The notes under the pieces were generated by a model that ran no database searches, had not been told where the DNA came from, and saw only the letters and a list, made by a program, of their open reading frames with translations. Position numbers and translations under genes: made by a program. DNA of 37,595 nt from a virus. The DNA lies in IMG/VR virus record IMGVR_UViG_3300045919_000046, positions 1 through 37,595 of that record. One strand, 5' to 3'. Position 1 is the stretch's first letter. Every line of letters begins with the position of its first letter. Shown piece by piece: positions 30,022 to 37,595 of the stretch.

Positions 30022-31838
30022 TATGCAGTTGTTGCTCCATATTGTTTCCAGGTCCCCGGACTACCTGCGGTAACACATACGGTACCAATATAGCTTGAAG
30101 ATGTAGGATTTACATATTCAATTCTATCCCCTACAACCCAAGCGCCTGTTGTTGGAGTAATATCTCCGGATAATGAAAGTCTCTTTGCTCGCCAAGTAGT
30201 TTTAACAGTAAAATCAATGGGATCAATTGTTCTTTCAATTGGAACAATGTTTTGACCACTATACTGTGTGGTAACAGATGTGTTTACTTTGTTATTTTTA
30301 AATAACCAAACACATCCGTATGTTGTGCTAGATGCAAGGCCGTATGCAAAAGCTACCGAGGCTTCGACATAATTGTCTTGTACATCGGCTTCAACTGCTG
30401 ACGTTGTTACATAAATACCGTAATCTTGTGTGGATTCACCAGTAACGCCAAGAATACATTTAGTTACCTTTGCCCTTACACAACTATCTAAAACAATGCC
30501 CCCTGTCGTTGTTGCTGCTGTGTCATTATTATATACTACCGCATTATCAATATGAATATCTTGGGGAGGAGAAGAAGAATGGTGTACGTAAATACCTTTT
30601 GTTCTATTTGAATAAAATCTCCCCCGCTGAACAAATGCTTGGTTGACCCCCATATCAAATAAAATTCCGACGCTATGTCCCGACGCTTCGCAGTCAAATA
30701 GTCCCCCACCGATTTGATTTTGGAATCTAAATCCTTCTTGAACTGATGCTCCACCTGCCGAGTAAGTATATACTTGTGTGAACTTTATATCAGTTTGATT
30801 AATTGGAGCAAGAATGTTTACATACCCAAGATTGGTAATTGCAGAGGCGACATTATCGGCGTACGCATCACAGAATACACCCCAACCGTTATTTGCTGCT
30901 TTAACCGTGTAGTTATACAGACAAATGCCTTTATGCCGGAAGGGTTTAATACTTGTTGGAGCAAACTCAAACCCAGCATCTCCTGCTGTATGATAAAATC
31001 CGGCGTATGTTGTAGATGCAATCTCAACATTTCGTACGGTGATATTATACACACCAGACATACGCACACCCATACTTTGGGTGTATGATAAATTTCCAAT
31101 TTTAATATCAGAAATTGTAATATCATGGGGATGGGTCGTATACATTGTGCTTGCCAAAAAAGCAATTTTTCCTGCCACAATTCCAGCATCGGTGGCAGTA
31201 TTAAGTGTGCCCACATACCCCCAGTCCATACCAATTGCTGCACTTATTGTACTTGAATCAGGAAACGTAATATTACGAATTGTGCCGTGGGATGCTCCAC
31301 CAAGAATTGTAAGGGCTTGTTTCCCAACACCTGACGTTGAAATTGTCCCATTTTCAATAGACCACCCATAAACACCCTCATCTACTGAGGGGGAGGCCAC
31401 TGTACCACCATTGCCATACAAAGGACCAATAGTAATACCTGAATGAATCCCGCCTTGTGAACCAGGGGAACCAGAGGATGTAGTATTAATCACAAAGTTA
31501 ACAAGTCTTGAATTTGTGCGAAGTTTTACACCTTCTGAATTAGTTCCAGAAAGAGTTAAATGCAACGTACTCATTTGCATATCAAGAGTCACATTGTTTT
31601 TAATAATAGGTGCAACTGTACATTTATAAATCTTATTAGGTACAGCTAATACCGTACCACCACCAAGAAGTGCAACTGCATCAATCGCATTTTGGATTGC
31701 AGTAGAATCGTCTGTGCTGTCGTCACCAACGGCCAAATACAATTTTAGTGTTGGTAAAGTACCCCAAACTAATGTATTTACTTCATTAAGCCATGTTGAG
31801 GCAACGACAGTGCCTGAACTAAATGTCGTATTAGCCAT
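30021..31838 (-). CDS. Tailspike-like protein with pectate-lyase-type beta-helix
   Basis: A 605-residue protein. The N-terminus, TFSSGTVVASTWLNEVNTLV, is a short phage adaptor segment; DDSTDDSTAIQNAIDAV (39-55) is the motif at the start of pectate-lyase superfamily beta-helices. It is followed by repeated hydrophobic strands rich in Asn, Thr and Gly (GIHSGITIGPLYGNGG, VRNVEIASTTYAGFYH, VQDNYVEASVAFAYG) as expected for a right-handed parallel beta-helix, and a C-terminal strand-rich cap (GDRIEYVNPTSSSYIGTVCV). It may bind or depolymerise host surface polysaccharide; catalytic acids cannot be picked from sequence alone. Confidence 0.87.
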   Translation of the reverse strand: MANTTFSSGTVVASTWLNEVNTLVWGTLPTLKLYLAVGDDSTDDSTAIQNAIDAVALLGGGTVLAVPNKIYKCTVAPIIKNNVTLDMQMSTLHLTLSGTNSEGVKLRTNSRLVNFVINTTSSGSPGSQGGIHSGITIGPLYGNGGTVASPSVDEGVYGWSIENGTISTSGVGKQALTILGGASHGTIRNITFPDSSTISAAIGMDWGYVGTLNTATDAGIVAGKIAFLASTMYTTHPHDITISDIKIGNLSYTQSMGVRMSGVYNITVRNVEIASTTYAGFYHTAGDAGFEFAPTSIKPFRHKGICLYNYTVKAANNGWGVFCDAYADNVASAITNLGYVNILAPINQTDIKFTQVYTYSAGGASVQEGFRFQNQIGGGLFDCEASGHSVGILFDMGVNQAFVQRGRFYSNRTKGIYVHHSSSPPQDIHIDNAVVYNNDTAATTTGGIVLDSCVRAKVTKCILGVTGESTQDYGIYVTTSAVEADVQDNYVEASVAFAYGLASSTTYGCVWLFKNNKVNTSVTTQYSGQNIVPIERTIDPIDFTVKTTWRAKRLSLSGDITPTTGAWVVGDRIEYVNPTSSSYIGTVCVTAGSPGTWKQYGATTA

Positions 31839-31840
31839 TA

Positions 31841-33346
31841 TTAAACTCCATATACATTAACGTCCATCGTGGCACCAGCCATGAAGAACGGGTAGTTGTC
31901 GGCATACTCAAACCGGAAACTGATATTGCGAAACTTGCCAAGACGGAATGCACATGGAGAGCTACTGAACACATTAATAGTTCTTGTGCCTACAACACCT
32001 GTGGGTGACCAATCATCTACTGAGTAATATAACGTTAGGTTACTGGTTCCAGTAGACGCATGCATTGAGCAGTCAAGTGCAAGTCGATGCCCGATTTTCC
32101 AATTGAATGTGTCAAACAACATATTCTCCGTGGTATACCGGCATGTAAAATTACTTCCAAAGTCTTGATATACAGTGGGGGACATTACGGAAATGTAGTC
32201 TTGGTTTGCAACAGCCAAGTAGTTTGCACCGTTGTACATTCCCCAACTACCTTCAATGGCAAGTCCAGTGGCATCAGAACCTTTCCATTCATACCAAATA
32301 TGGTCATCCACTTCATACACCCAAGTCGTTTGGGTAGTCGGAACAACATAGAATGTGTGTCCATCAGACGAGATGGAGAAGCCATTCTTGGATAGGTTTA
32401 CGTTGGACTTGGAGTTGGACGTACTTGAGAATGTTTGTAGTGTTCTGTCTACAACGCTGTTTGAAATTCTGTCTACTTTAAAGCTGTTTACAGCATACAC
32501 AGACACGTTCTGATTGTGATCTTGTCCTACAAAGTACACAGTATCCCCAATCTGATGCCCGTTGGTTATGTACCCAACACCTCTGAATGGACTATCCTGC
32601 CGACTTAGCGGAGAAGATGGGGCAGTGTTCGCAGCATCCCAGAAGTATTCAATTGAGTTTGACCCTAAGCAAATAATGTAGTTCTTTACCTTGTATAGCT
32701 TTAGCGCGTAATCTGCGTTAATCTCAGCAGACACTACACCAGAGATATTCCAACTTGTGGGAGTGTCCAGATCACTGTTGTAGATGTCACCAGTGTTGTG
32801 CTTGATTAGAAACACATAACCATCTAGATACAAAGGACATGGCTCATGTGGTGTGGGCATATCAACGTCCACTACCTTAGTACAAGATACAGCTACATAG
32901 TCATCAATCCATAGGTCTGTGCCATCAGAGATGAGCACATAGCGTGTACCATTGCTTTTCAGGAATGTGCAAAAGCCAACAAGACCAGACGATGTTGATA
33001 AGGTGGTTACGGTTCTAACTGTTGTTCCAACATCTGGAGATACAGAGTAAACCTTTGTACCAACAACCCAATAGAAAGTGTTTTGGTTTACATCGTTAAA
33101 GTTGCCCCGAATGGTGTTAGAGCTAGTTACTTTAGTCAGGGAATAACTACTGGTAGTGATCCCAGGCCGCTTCTTTACTTGAGTAAACCTTTGCTTGTTT
33201 TCCTGTGAAATACGGTCGTAGTACATATTGATGATGTTAGCATCTCGCTGTACTGTCAAATCTCCTGAACGATAGGTAGACTCAGCGTTGAATTTTATAT
33301 CAACGGTTTTGTACGTATTGAATTCAGGAGAATTAGTTCGGGCCAT
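31841..33346 (-). CDS. Tail nozzle-like protein (P22 gp10 type)
   Basis: A 501-residue protein from ATG 33346 (MARTNSPEFN); the upstream 38 residues of the frame shadow the previous gene. NIINMYYDRISQENKQRFTQ and KKRPGITT are the opening segment seen in phage nozzle/packaged-DNA-stabilisation proteins. The rest is made of repeating four-strand blocks (VLISDGTDLWIDD, GYVFLIKHNTGD, YIICLGSNSIEYFWD, HTFYVVPTTQTTWVYEV), consistent with a beta-propeller of the P22 gp10 kind. It overlaps the adaptor gene by 14 bases, the expected order. It closes the distal end of the tail channel. Confidence 0.8.
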   Translation of the reverse strand: MARTNSPEFNTYKTVDIKFNAESTYRSGDLTVQRDANIINMYYDRISQENKQRFTQVKKRPGITTSSYSLTKVTSSNTIRGNFNDVNQNTFYWVVGTKVYSVSPDVGTTVRTVTTLSTSSGLVGFCTFLKSNGTRYVLISDGTDLWIDDYVAVSCTKVVDVDMPTPHEPCPLYLDGYVFLIKHNTGDIYNSDLDTPTSWNISGVVSAEINADYALKLYKVKNYIICLGSNSIEYFWDAANTAPSSPLSRQDSPFRGVGYITNGHQIGDTVYFVGQDHNQNVSVYAVNSFKVDRISNSVVDRTLQTFSSTSNSKSNVNLSKNGFSISSDGHTFYVVPTTQTTWVYEVDDHIWYEWKGSDATGLAIEGSWGMYNGANYLAVANQDYISVMSPTVYQDFGSNFTCRYTTENMLFDTFNWKIGHRLALDCSMHASTGTSNLTLYYSVDDWSPTGVVGTRTINVFSSSPCAFRLGKFRNISFRFEYADNYPFFMAGATMDVNVYGV

Positions 33347-34034
33347 ACCTATGTTCCATCTGGATAAACAAACTACCGTCTTCGTCCCCGAAGCCCTTAG
33401 CCATTGCCCAATACTCAGCAGCTTCGGCACGAAGTGCCTGTCTATCTGGCAGAGGGGCACCCCATTCAGGAGCTAAGATAGAAGCAAGCTTGTATGTAAG
33501 AGCGAGCGTCCAATATGCTGGGAAATCAAGGGTGTCTGTAGAAGACACCATGTTATCATATTCCTTCTGATAAATGATGTCAATCACTTTACTACTCACT
33601 GTCGTGGTATCTGATAACAGAGGCCACATAGATACTGTGTATCCTTGGATAATTGGCTGTGCTGTCCAGTGGACAGGAATACCGGGGCCTGACAATGTGG
33701 GAAGAAACTTGAAGTCATACAAACTCTTCTCACGTAAGGCGTATGATACACCTGACGTTGTATCCCTAATATACACAGCAGCAATCTTCATAGCATCTGT
33801 TATTGTGTATACTTGGCTAGTGGCCGAAGGTGTCTCGGACACCGTAGTACGCTTCCAAAGAGGCATACCATCTGTTACAGCTAGTTGAATTACTGCGTTG
33901 AGGTTCTCAGAGCCATCTGTAATTTGTGTTGTAGTTAAAGAGTTATCTTCACCAGGAATGCCAAGCTTTGAATAAGCCCGGGTAATAATTTCATTACGGG
34001 TAAGTTCCCACGCTGTTGATCCAGAAGTAGCCAT
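33333..34034 (-). CDS. Head-to-tail adaptor protein (P22 gp4-like)
   Basis: A 233-residue protein. ELTRNEIITRAYSKLGIPGE, followed by TTTQITDGSENLNAVIQLAV and DGMPLWKR, is the helical opening typical of podophage adaptor proteins (P22 gp4 and relatives) that join portal and nozzle. The C-terminal part contains AYWTLALTYKLASILAPEWG and a helical tail (RQALRAEAAEYWAMAKGFGD). A CTAAGGA ribosome binding site precedes the ATG. It lies directly upstream of the nozzle gene. Confidence 0.85.
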   Translation of the reverse strand: MATSGSTAWELTRNEIITRAYSKLGIPGEDNSLTTTQITDGSENLNAVIQLAVTDGMPLWKRTTVSETPSATSQVYTITDAMKIAAVYIRDTTSGVSYALREKSLYDFKFLPTLSGPGIPVHWTAQPIIQGYTVSMWPLLSDTTTVSSKVIDIIYQKEYDNMVSSTDTLDFPAYWTLALTYKLASILAPEWGAPLPDRQALRAEAAEYWAMAKGFGDEDGSLFIQMEHRYGPN

Positions 34035-34043
34035 GTATATTCC

Positions 34044-34391
34044 TTAGGTTGGGGTAGCATCACGCAGGCTAAGCAGGAAACTATACGTCTGTACCGTATT
34101 CCCCACAATCATACAATCAGCAGTACCCATGTCAGCATACGCTGATCGTGCCCAGATATAGCAGATGGTGAGGAATGTGTCATCATTCTGTTTGCGCACG
34201 TAAGGAACCGTCTGCCGGTCTTCAGGTACTCGTAGGAATTTCTGGGGATGATCCATCTCCCAGTCTTCTACACATACCATGAGGCCGTCCCAACGCTTCT
34301 TAATGTCTGTAGACTTAAATTTAAATCCGCAAACATCACAATGCACATTGTGAGCGCCATCAAGAAAATAATTTCTATTTTCATACGACAT
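34044..34391 (-). CDS. CxxC neck-type protein, 115 aa
   Basis: A 115-residue protein found just before adaptor genes in many podophages. It begins MSYENRNYFLDGAHNVHCDV; CDVCGFKFKSTDIKKRWDGL and VCVEDWEMDHPQKF contribute four Cys/His residues that could bind zinc. Its ribosome binding site (AAAGGA) and ATG lie inside the 3' end of the upstream HNH gene, with which it shares 11 bases. Its first 18 codons are paralleled in that HNH gene (see the finding). Probably a virion or neck component; not proven. Confidence 0.8.
   Translation of the reverse strand: MSYENRNYFLDGAHNVHCDVCGFKFKSTDIKKRWDGLMVCVEDWEMDHPQKFLRVPEDRQTVPYVRKQNDDTFLTICYIWARSAYADMGTADCMIVGNTVQTYSFLLSLRDATPT
34338..34391 (-). repeat. 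Duplicated N-terminal coding segment, copy in the neck-type gene
   Basis: The first 18 codons of the 115-residue gene. Compared with 34816-34869, 16 of 18 residues are identical yet 11 of those 16 codons differ at the DNA level. The DNA has diverged while the peptide is conserved, so it is not a fresh duplication. Confidence 0.75.
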
Positions 34392-34869
34392 ACAAATTCC
34401 TTTTGGCTAGATTTTCTCTTGCTGGTAAACATTGTAGATTATTTTCTACATGAAGTCCTGCAACAAGTTTTCCTTTTAAAGGAATAATATGATCCACATG
34501 ATATCCTTCCGGGCAGTTTAAATAAATTTCTTTAATCTTGTCTAAATTTGCCCAGGATGGTGTTTGATTTAACTTTCTCGCCCGATACGTGGCAGCTCTA
34601 AATCTATCGTAATCGAGATTGTTCTTTCTCCAATTTCTTGCCCAGGCCAGACACTTCGCATTGTTTCGCTGTCGATAAGCATCTGAAGACTTTTTACGTA
34701 TTGCGGGAGCAAGTTTGTTCCGGCGAGTGAGAACACATGCTTTACACTGTGCGCGTGGTTTTCCGTTACTGTGTATGTAATATTTATCAATAGTTTTGTC
34801 CTCACCACAACTTGAACAATGGACGTTCCATGCACCGTCTTTAAAATAGTTGCGGTTTTCGTATGACAC
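34381..34869 (-). CDS. HNH endonuclease with captured structural-gene N-terminus
   Basis: A 162-residue protein starting at GTG 34869, which directly follows the previous stop (TAAGTG). Residues 1-18, MSYENRNYFKDGAWNVHC, match the N-terminus of the next gene. After that it is a normal free-standing HNH protein: a zinc pair CSSC and CKAC, a long basic helical stretch (AWARNWRKNNLDYDRFRAAT), then the HNH core YHVDHIIPLKG and HVENNLQCLP. The stop overlaps the start of the 115-residue gene, whose ribosome binding site lies inside this ORF. It is a homing-type insertion in the virion module. Confidence 0.88.
   Translation of the reverse strand: MSYENRNYFKDGAWNVHCSSCGEDKTIDKYYIHSNGKPRAQCKACVLTRRNKLAPAIRKKSSDAYRQRNNAKCLAWARNWRKNNLDYDRFRAATYRARKLNQTPSWANLDKIKEIYLNCPEGYHVDHIIPLKGKLVAGLHVENNLQCLPARENLAKRNLYVV
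34816..34869 (-). repeat. Duplicated N-terminal coding segment, copy in the HNH gene
   Basis: Codons 1-18 of the HNH gene, paralogous to 34338-34391. It starts with GTG rather than ATG and keeps 16 of 18 residues with mostly different codons. The similarity ends at the first CxxC pair, where the endonuclease sequence takes over. Confidence 0.75.
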
Positions 34870-35124
34870 TTAGGCAGACTCTCTTAAGCTGCGAATGTCT
34901 GATTTAATCTCTTCAAACATACCACGAAGTTCTTGCTTGAATTCCTTGAAGTCATCTTTGTGCAGATAATTGCGCTTGGTATCTTGTAGGTCAGACTGCG
35001 TGTTATGCAACTCCTGCTTAAGTTCCACAATTTTTAAATCCTGTTCTGTTATGCTGCGTTTCATAAGATACCCTAACACTCCAAAAACAGTTAATGCTAA
35101 ATAATTGATAAGTTCAGCGTTCAT
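34870..35124 (-). CDS. Small membrane-anchored coiled-coil protein
   Basis: An 84-residue protein. Residues 6-21 (INYLALTVFGVLGYLM) form a single membrane segment with few charges before it; from residue 28 on the sequence is a highly charged helix (DLKIVELKQELHNTQSDLQD, FKQELRGMFEEIKSDI) with heptad-like spacing, hence a coiled coil. The layout recalls XhlA-type or other lysis accessory proteins and some holin-like proteins, but there is no direct evidence. It sits between the GC-rich tailspike and the HNH gene. Confidence 0.75.
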   Translation of the reverse strand: MNAELINYLALTVFGVLGYLMKRSITEQDLKIVELKQELHNTQSDLQDTKRNYLHKDDFKEFKQELRGMFEEIKSDIRSLRESA

Positions 35125-35154
35125 TTTTATGCAATAAAAATACTGGGGTGGGGG

Positions 35155-37595
35155 TCATGCTGCCAGCAGCGCCATGTTGTTCGGGCCACGCGCATACAGC
35201 CCGGCCCCACGAACTGCGCTGCCGAACGTGATCGTTGCGTCGCCAGTGCCAGTGACCTTGGTCAGCGTGCCGGAAGCCAGCGGCGCCCCCGAACCAGAGC
35301 ACACCACCGTCCCAACCCGCGAGCCTGCTGTGCCCGTTAGCTGGGCGCTGACCACCGTGTAGGTGATGGCGTTGTTGGTGAAGGTCGCGCCGGGAGTCGG
35401 GTCGGTAGTGACGGCCGAGACGTTGAACACCGTGGTGTTGGCGTTGGTCTGCTGAATGAGGCTATTGGCCGCAACGGCAATTTGCAGGTCGGTGGAAGAC
35501 GGGGCCAGGTCGGCATACAGATCCAGGCAACTGCCGATCAGGTTGAGCGTAATGCCGGTGTTGCCGCCGATGGGACGAACAACGCTGTTGTTGCCGCTGG
35601 TGCCCGTGTTGTCGCCCGAGGTTCGGACGTTGATTGCGCAGCCTGTGGTGACCTGAGAAGCGTTCGGCGTAATGAGCGACTGCGCAGCCTGGAAGCGGTT
35701 CCCCTTGAGCCAGAGGTTCCATGTCGTGGTGTTGAAGCACGCGCCTTGCGACAGGTTGAAGGTGGTGTTCTGCAGATCGCAGTCGGTCATCTGCAGGTCC
35801 ATGTTGGCGCTGGCCACTGTGGATCCGAAGATGCTGTACAGGTCCAGCGTGCAGCGGGTCATGCGGAGCATGGTCGTGCCGCCGCTACTCGCGCCCCGGC
35901 CAATCGACGCATTGCGTGCCGCGCCGTTGTACGAGAAAGCCACATCGAGGTCGGCCAGATGGCATCGCTTGATGAGCGAGTTGGTGACGCTGTGCAGGAA
36001 GAAGGACCACCCGAACGACGTGCTTGTGTACGTGAAGGTAAAGCCCGAGCCGGCCCCGGTCACAAAGCTCGTGCCAACGGTACCTGAGGTCAGCCCGTTG
36101 TTGCCCTTGTAGGAACCCGGCTCGATGATGGCGAACGTCAGGATTGCGCCGCTGCTTACCGTCAGCACCTTGATCCGCATCGGGCGATCCCAGACAGTGC
36201 CCGTGGCCGGCTGGACGATATCGCCAATCGCGTATCCAGTACCTCCCGAGACGAGGACCAGATTCTGGTAGGTCAACAGCCCCTGAATCTTTCCACCGAG
36301 GATCTGGAAATCATCGAGCGTGGTGTTGTTGTTGATGTTGATGAGGCGCGGAGCACCCGCCATGTTCAGGGAATCTAGGGTCCAGTTGGCGTTCTTGACC
36401 GTGATCTGTCCGATGGTCAGCGGGGTCGAGCCAGTCGCGTTGCCACCCAGGGACGCCAGAAACGCGCGCAGACCCAAAGCTGGGCCGACCTTGGACGGCT
36501 TGATGTTGAAGTTGTCGACGCACACGCCTTCCCAGCGCAGCCCGCTGCTGGGCGTCGTGCTGGTGTAGTGCTTGAATAGCGCATCGGGCGGCGTGGCCGC
36601 GCTGCCGTTGTCCTCGTAGTAGAGGTTGCCGATGCTGATCAATCCGACGTTGCCGCCAGCCAGGCCCGCGGCGGTGGTGATGTTGTCGGTGCAGACGTGG
36701 AAGATCGCGCCGCCCGCTGCGTTGCGGATGTGCATGTTGTTGAAGCGGATGCCATCGATGCGGCGCACCAGCTTCGTATCGTTCAGGTCGCCAGTGGCGA
36801 AGATACCCACGCCACGAGGCGACGCGCGCTCGCCGAAGAAGTGGTCCACCTCGCAGCCCACGATGTCACCCGAAGCCATCGTGCCGTCGCTGTCCTGGGC
36901 GCCGTTGCTCACGCCAGCGTTGTTGCTGACGTTCTGAAGGATGATGGCGTCCTCGCCGCCTTCGTCGTACAGCGTGCCGATCTTGATGTCACGCGTCGGG
37001 CCGAAGAAGCAGACGCCTGCGCCCACCATTTTTTTGCTGATGACCGGGCACCGTGGGCGGTATGCGTTCCAGAAGCAGGCCATCTTGCCAAAGCCGCCGC
37101 CGCTGTAGTCGCGGAGGGTCAGTTCCGCATCGACCACCTTGTTGAACATGAAGGTGGCACGCTCACCCTGGCCCGGGTTCGCGTTCGTGATGCTGCCTGG
37201 CACGCTGCCGCTGACCCGGCCATAGACATTGACGCTGAAGTTGCCGTCCGCCTTGTATGCAATGACCGTGTCGTTGGCGTTGATGCTGATGCCGTCGAGT
37301 TCGGTCTTCCACACGCGAAGGGTGAACTGGGTCGCGGCGTTCGGCACGTCCACCGCTTCCACGCGGTAGCCGTTGTCCCATCCGAACTGCGTATCACCTC
37401 GCACGATCACCCAGTCGTTCACGTCAATCGCCAGCGTGCCACTGCTGAGCGTGAAGGTCACCAGCTTGAATTCCGCTTCGGTCAGTCCACCGACAGACCA
37501 GGAGCCGACGATGGCCTTGTTGAGAATGAACGACTTGTTACTGATGAACGCGCTGTAGGTCGTGCCCGGCGCCGGGAAGAAGTTGACGCCTTCGG
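35155..37595 (-). CDS. GC-rich tailspike-like protein, 5' part beyond the window
   Basis: The frame is open to the window edge, so the 5' end is missing; the GTG at 37461 is only an internal codon. The visible part exceeds 800 residues and ends GLYARGPNNMALLAA. It is strand-rich with repeated Asn/Thr/Gly rungs (IDGIRFNNMHIRNAAGG, LTIGQITVKNANWTLDS, MRMTRCTLDLYSIFG-like), as in parallel beta-helix tailspikes; residues near the start (SFILNKAIVGSWSVGG) look like a carbohydrate-binding or linker domain. Base composition differs sharply: 39 of 60 G+C at 35221-35280 versus 25 of 60 at 32881-32940. It is probably a host-range gene taken from a phage of a high-GC host. Confidence 0.82.
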   Translation of the reverse strand, partial: EGVNFFPAPGTTYSAFISNKSFILNKAIVGSWSVGGLTEAEFKLVTFTLSSGTLAIDVNDWVIVRGDTQFGWDNGYRVEAVDVPNAATQFTLRVWKTELDGISINANDTVIAYKADGNFSVNVYGRVSGSVPGSITNANPGQGERATFMFNKVVDAELTLRDYSGGGFGKMACFWNAYRPRCPVISKKMVGAGVCFFGPTRDIKIGTLYDEGGEDAIILQNVSNNAGVSNGAQDSDGTMASGDIVGCEVDHFFGERASPRGVGIFATGDLNDTKLVRRIDGIRFNNMHIRNAAGGAIFHVCTDNITTAAGLAGGNVGLISIGNLYYEDNGSAATPPDALFKHYTSTTPSSGLRWEGVCVDNFNIKPSKVGPALGLRAFLASLGGNATGSTPLTIGQITVKNANWTLDSLNMAGAPRLININNNTTLDDFQILGGKIQGLLTYQNLVLVSGGTGYAIGDIVQPATGTVWDRPMRIKVLTVSSGAILTFAIIEPGSYKGNNGLTSGTVGTSFVTGAGSGFTFTYTSTSFGWSFFLHSVTNSLIKRCHLADLDVAFSYNGAARNASIGRGASSGGTTMLRMTRCTLDLYSIFGSTVASANMDLQMTDCDLQNTTFNLSQGACFNTTTWNLWLKGNRFQAAQSLITPNASQVTTGCAINVRTSGDNTGTSGNNSVVRPIGGNTGITLNLIGSCLDLYADLAPSSTDLQIAVAANSLIQQTNANTTVFNVSAVTTDPTPGATFTNNAITYTVVSAQLTGTAGSRVGTVVCSGSGAPLASGTLTKVTGTGDATITFGSAVRGAGLYARGPNNMALLAA

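Noticed and set aside
33347-33460. 38-residue N-terminal extension of the nozzle-like protein
   Set aside because: It only shadows the adaptor gene in another frame; the ATG at 33346 is the natural start.
34870-35124. Holin of a lysis cassette
   Set aside because: One membrane segment plus coiled coil is compatible but not specific, and no endolysin or spanin lies beside it.
35482-36087. 201-codon open frame on the plus strand
   Set aside because: GC-rich coding sequence on the minus strand leaves long open frames antisense; the composition is unnatural (Gly/Arg/Ala/Val-rich).
1-37595. tRNA genes and CRISPR arrays
   Set aside because: Gaps between genes are too small for tRNA genes apart from 9139-9212, 19642-19699 and 20213-20251, none of which folds as a tRNA; no regular direct repeats with spacers were seen.

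Overview
The window is a dense stretch of a tailed double-stranded DNA phage genome (Caudoviricetes, podovirus-like) that probably infects a Gram-negative bacterium. The evidence is a full phage replication set, a short-tail virion module (P22 gp4-like adaptor, gp10-like nozzle, large internal virion proteins, tailspikes), very small intergenic gaps, stop/start overlaps (ATGA, TAATG, GTGA) and no host-like genes. Terminase, portal, major capsid protein, RNA polymerase and a recognisable endolysin are not visible and presumably lie outside. Host assignment is not possible from sequence alone; two GC-rich patches suggest gene exchange with phages of high-GC (possibly Burkholderiales-type) hosts.

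Layout. Positions 1-19641 are transcribed rightward. 1-7147 is an accessory operon whose core resembles the phiEco32-type amidoligase set: class I glutamine amidotransferase (C26), COOH-NH2 ligase type 2, Amidoligase_2, class II glutamine amidotransferase and ATP-grasp, interspersed with unknown small genes. 7149-9138 holds small genes, including a CxxC protein that appears to start at ATT, a DnaG/TOPRIM-type primase, a secreted protein and a GC-rich 58-codon cassette. A near-consensus sigma70 promoter at 9153-9181 opens the replication block: DnaB-like helicase, a family A DNA polymerase split into two genes by a 54-codon gene, an SSB-like protein with its own probable promoter inside the polymerase gene, deaminase, 5'-3' exonuclease, HNH endonuclease, metallophosphoesterase, DUF3310 protein, methyltransferase, LAGLIDADG endonuclease, B12-dependent ribonucleotide reductase (NrdJ) and an HslV-like Ntn hydrolase.

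A bidirectional terminator at 19658-19681 separates this from the leftward virion module (37595 to 19700). In transcription order: a GC-rich tailspike (cut by the window edge), a membrane/coiled-coil protein, an HNH endonuclease whose N-terminus copies that of the next gene, a CxxC neck-type protein, the adaptor, the nozzle, a beta-helix tailspike, a collagen-like fibre, two small virion proteins, three probable ejection proteins (477, 336 and 1468 aa), and two further unknown proteins.

How it works together. The replication genes supply primase-helicase-polymerase functions; NrdJ, the deaminase and the DUF3310 protein probably feed nucleotides. The amidoligase operon probably makes or attaches an amide-linked small molecule or peptide, with the two amidotransferases supplying or trimming amide groups; its target is unknown. 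The points most worth following are the amidoligase operon, the split polymerase, the HNH gene that has captured a structural gene's N-terminus, and the foreign GC-rich tailspike.
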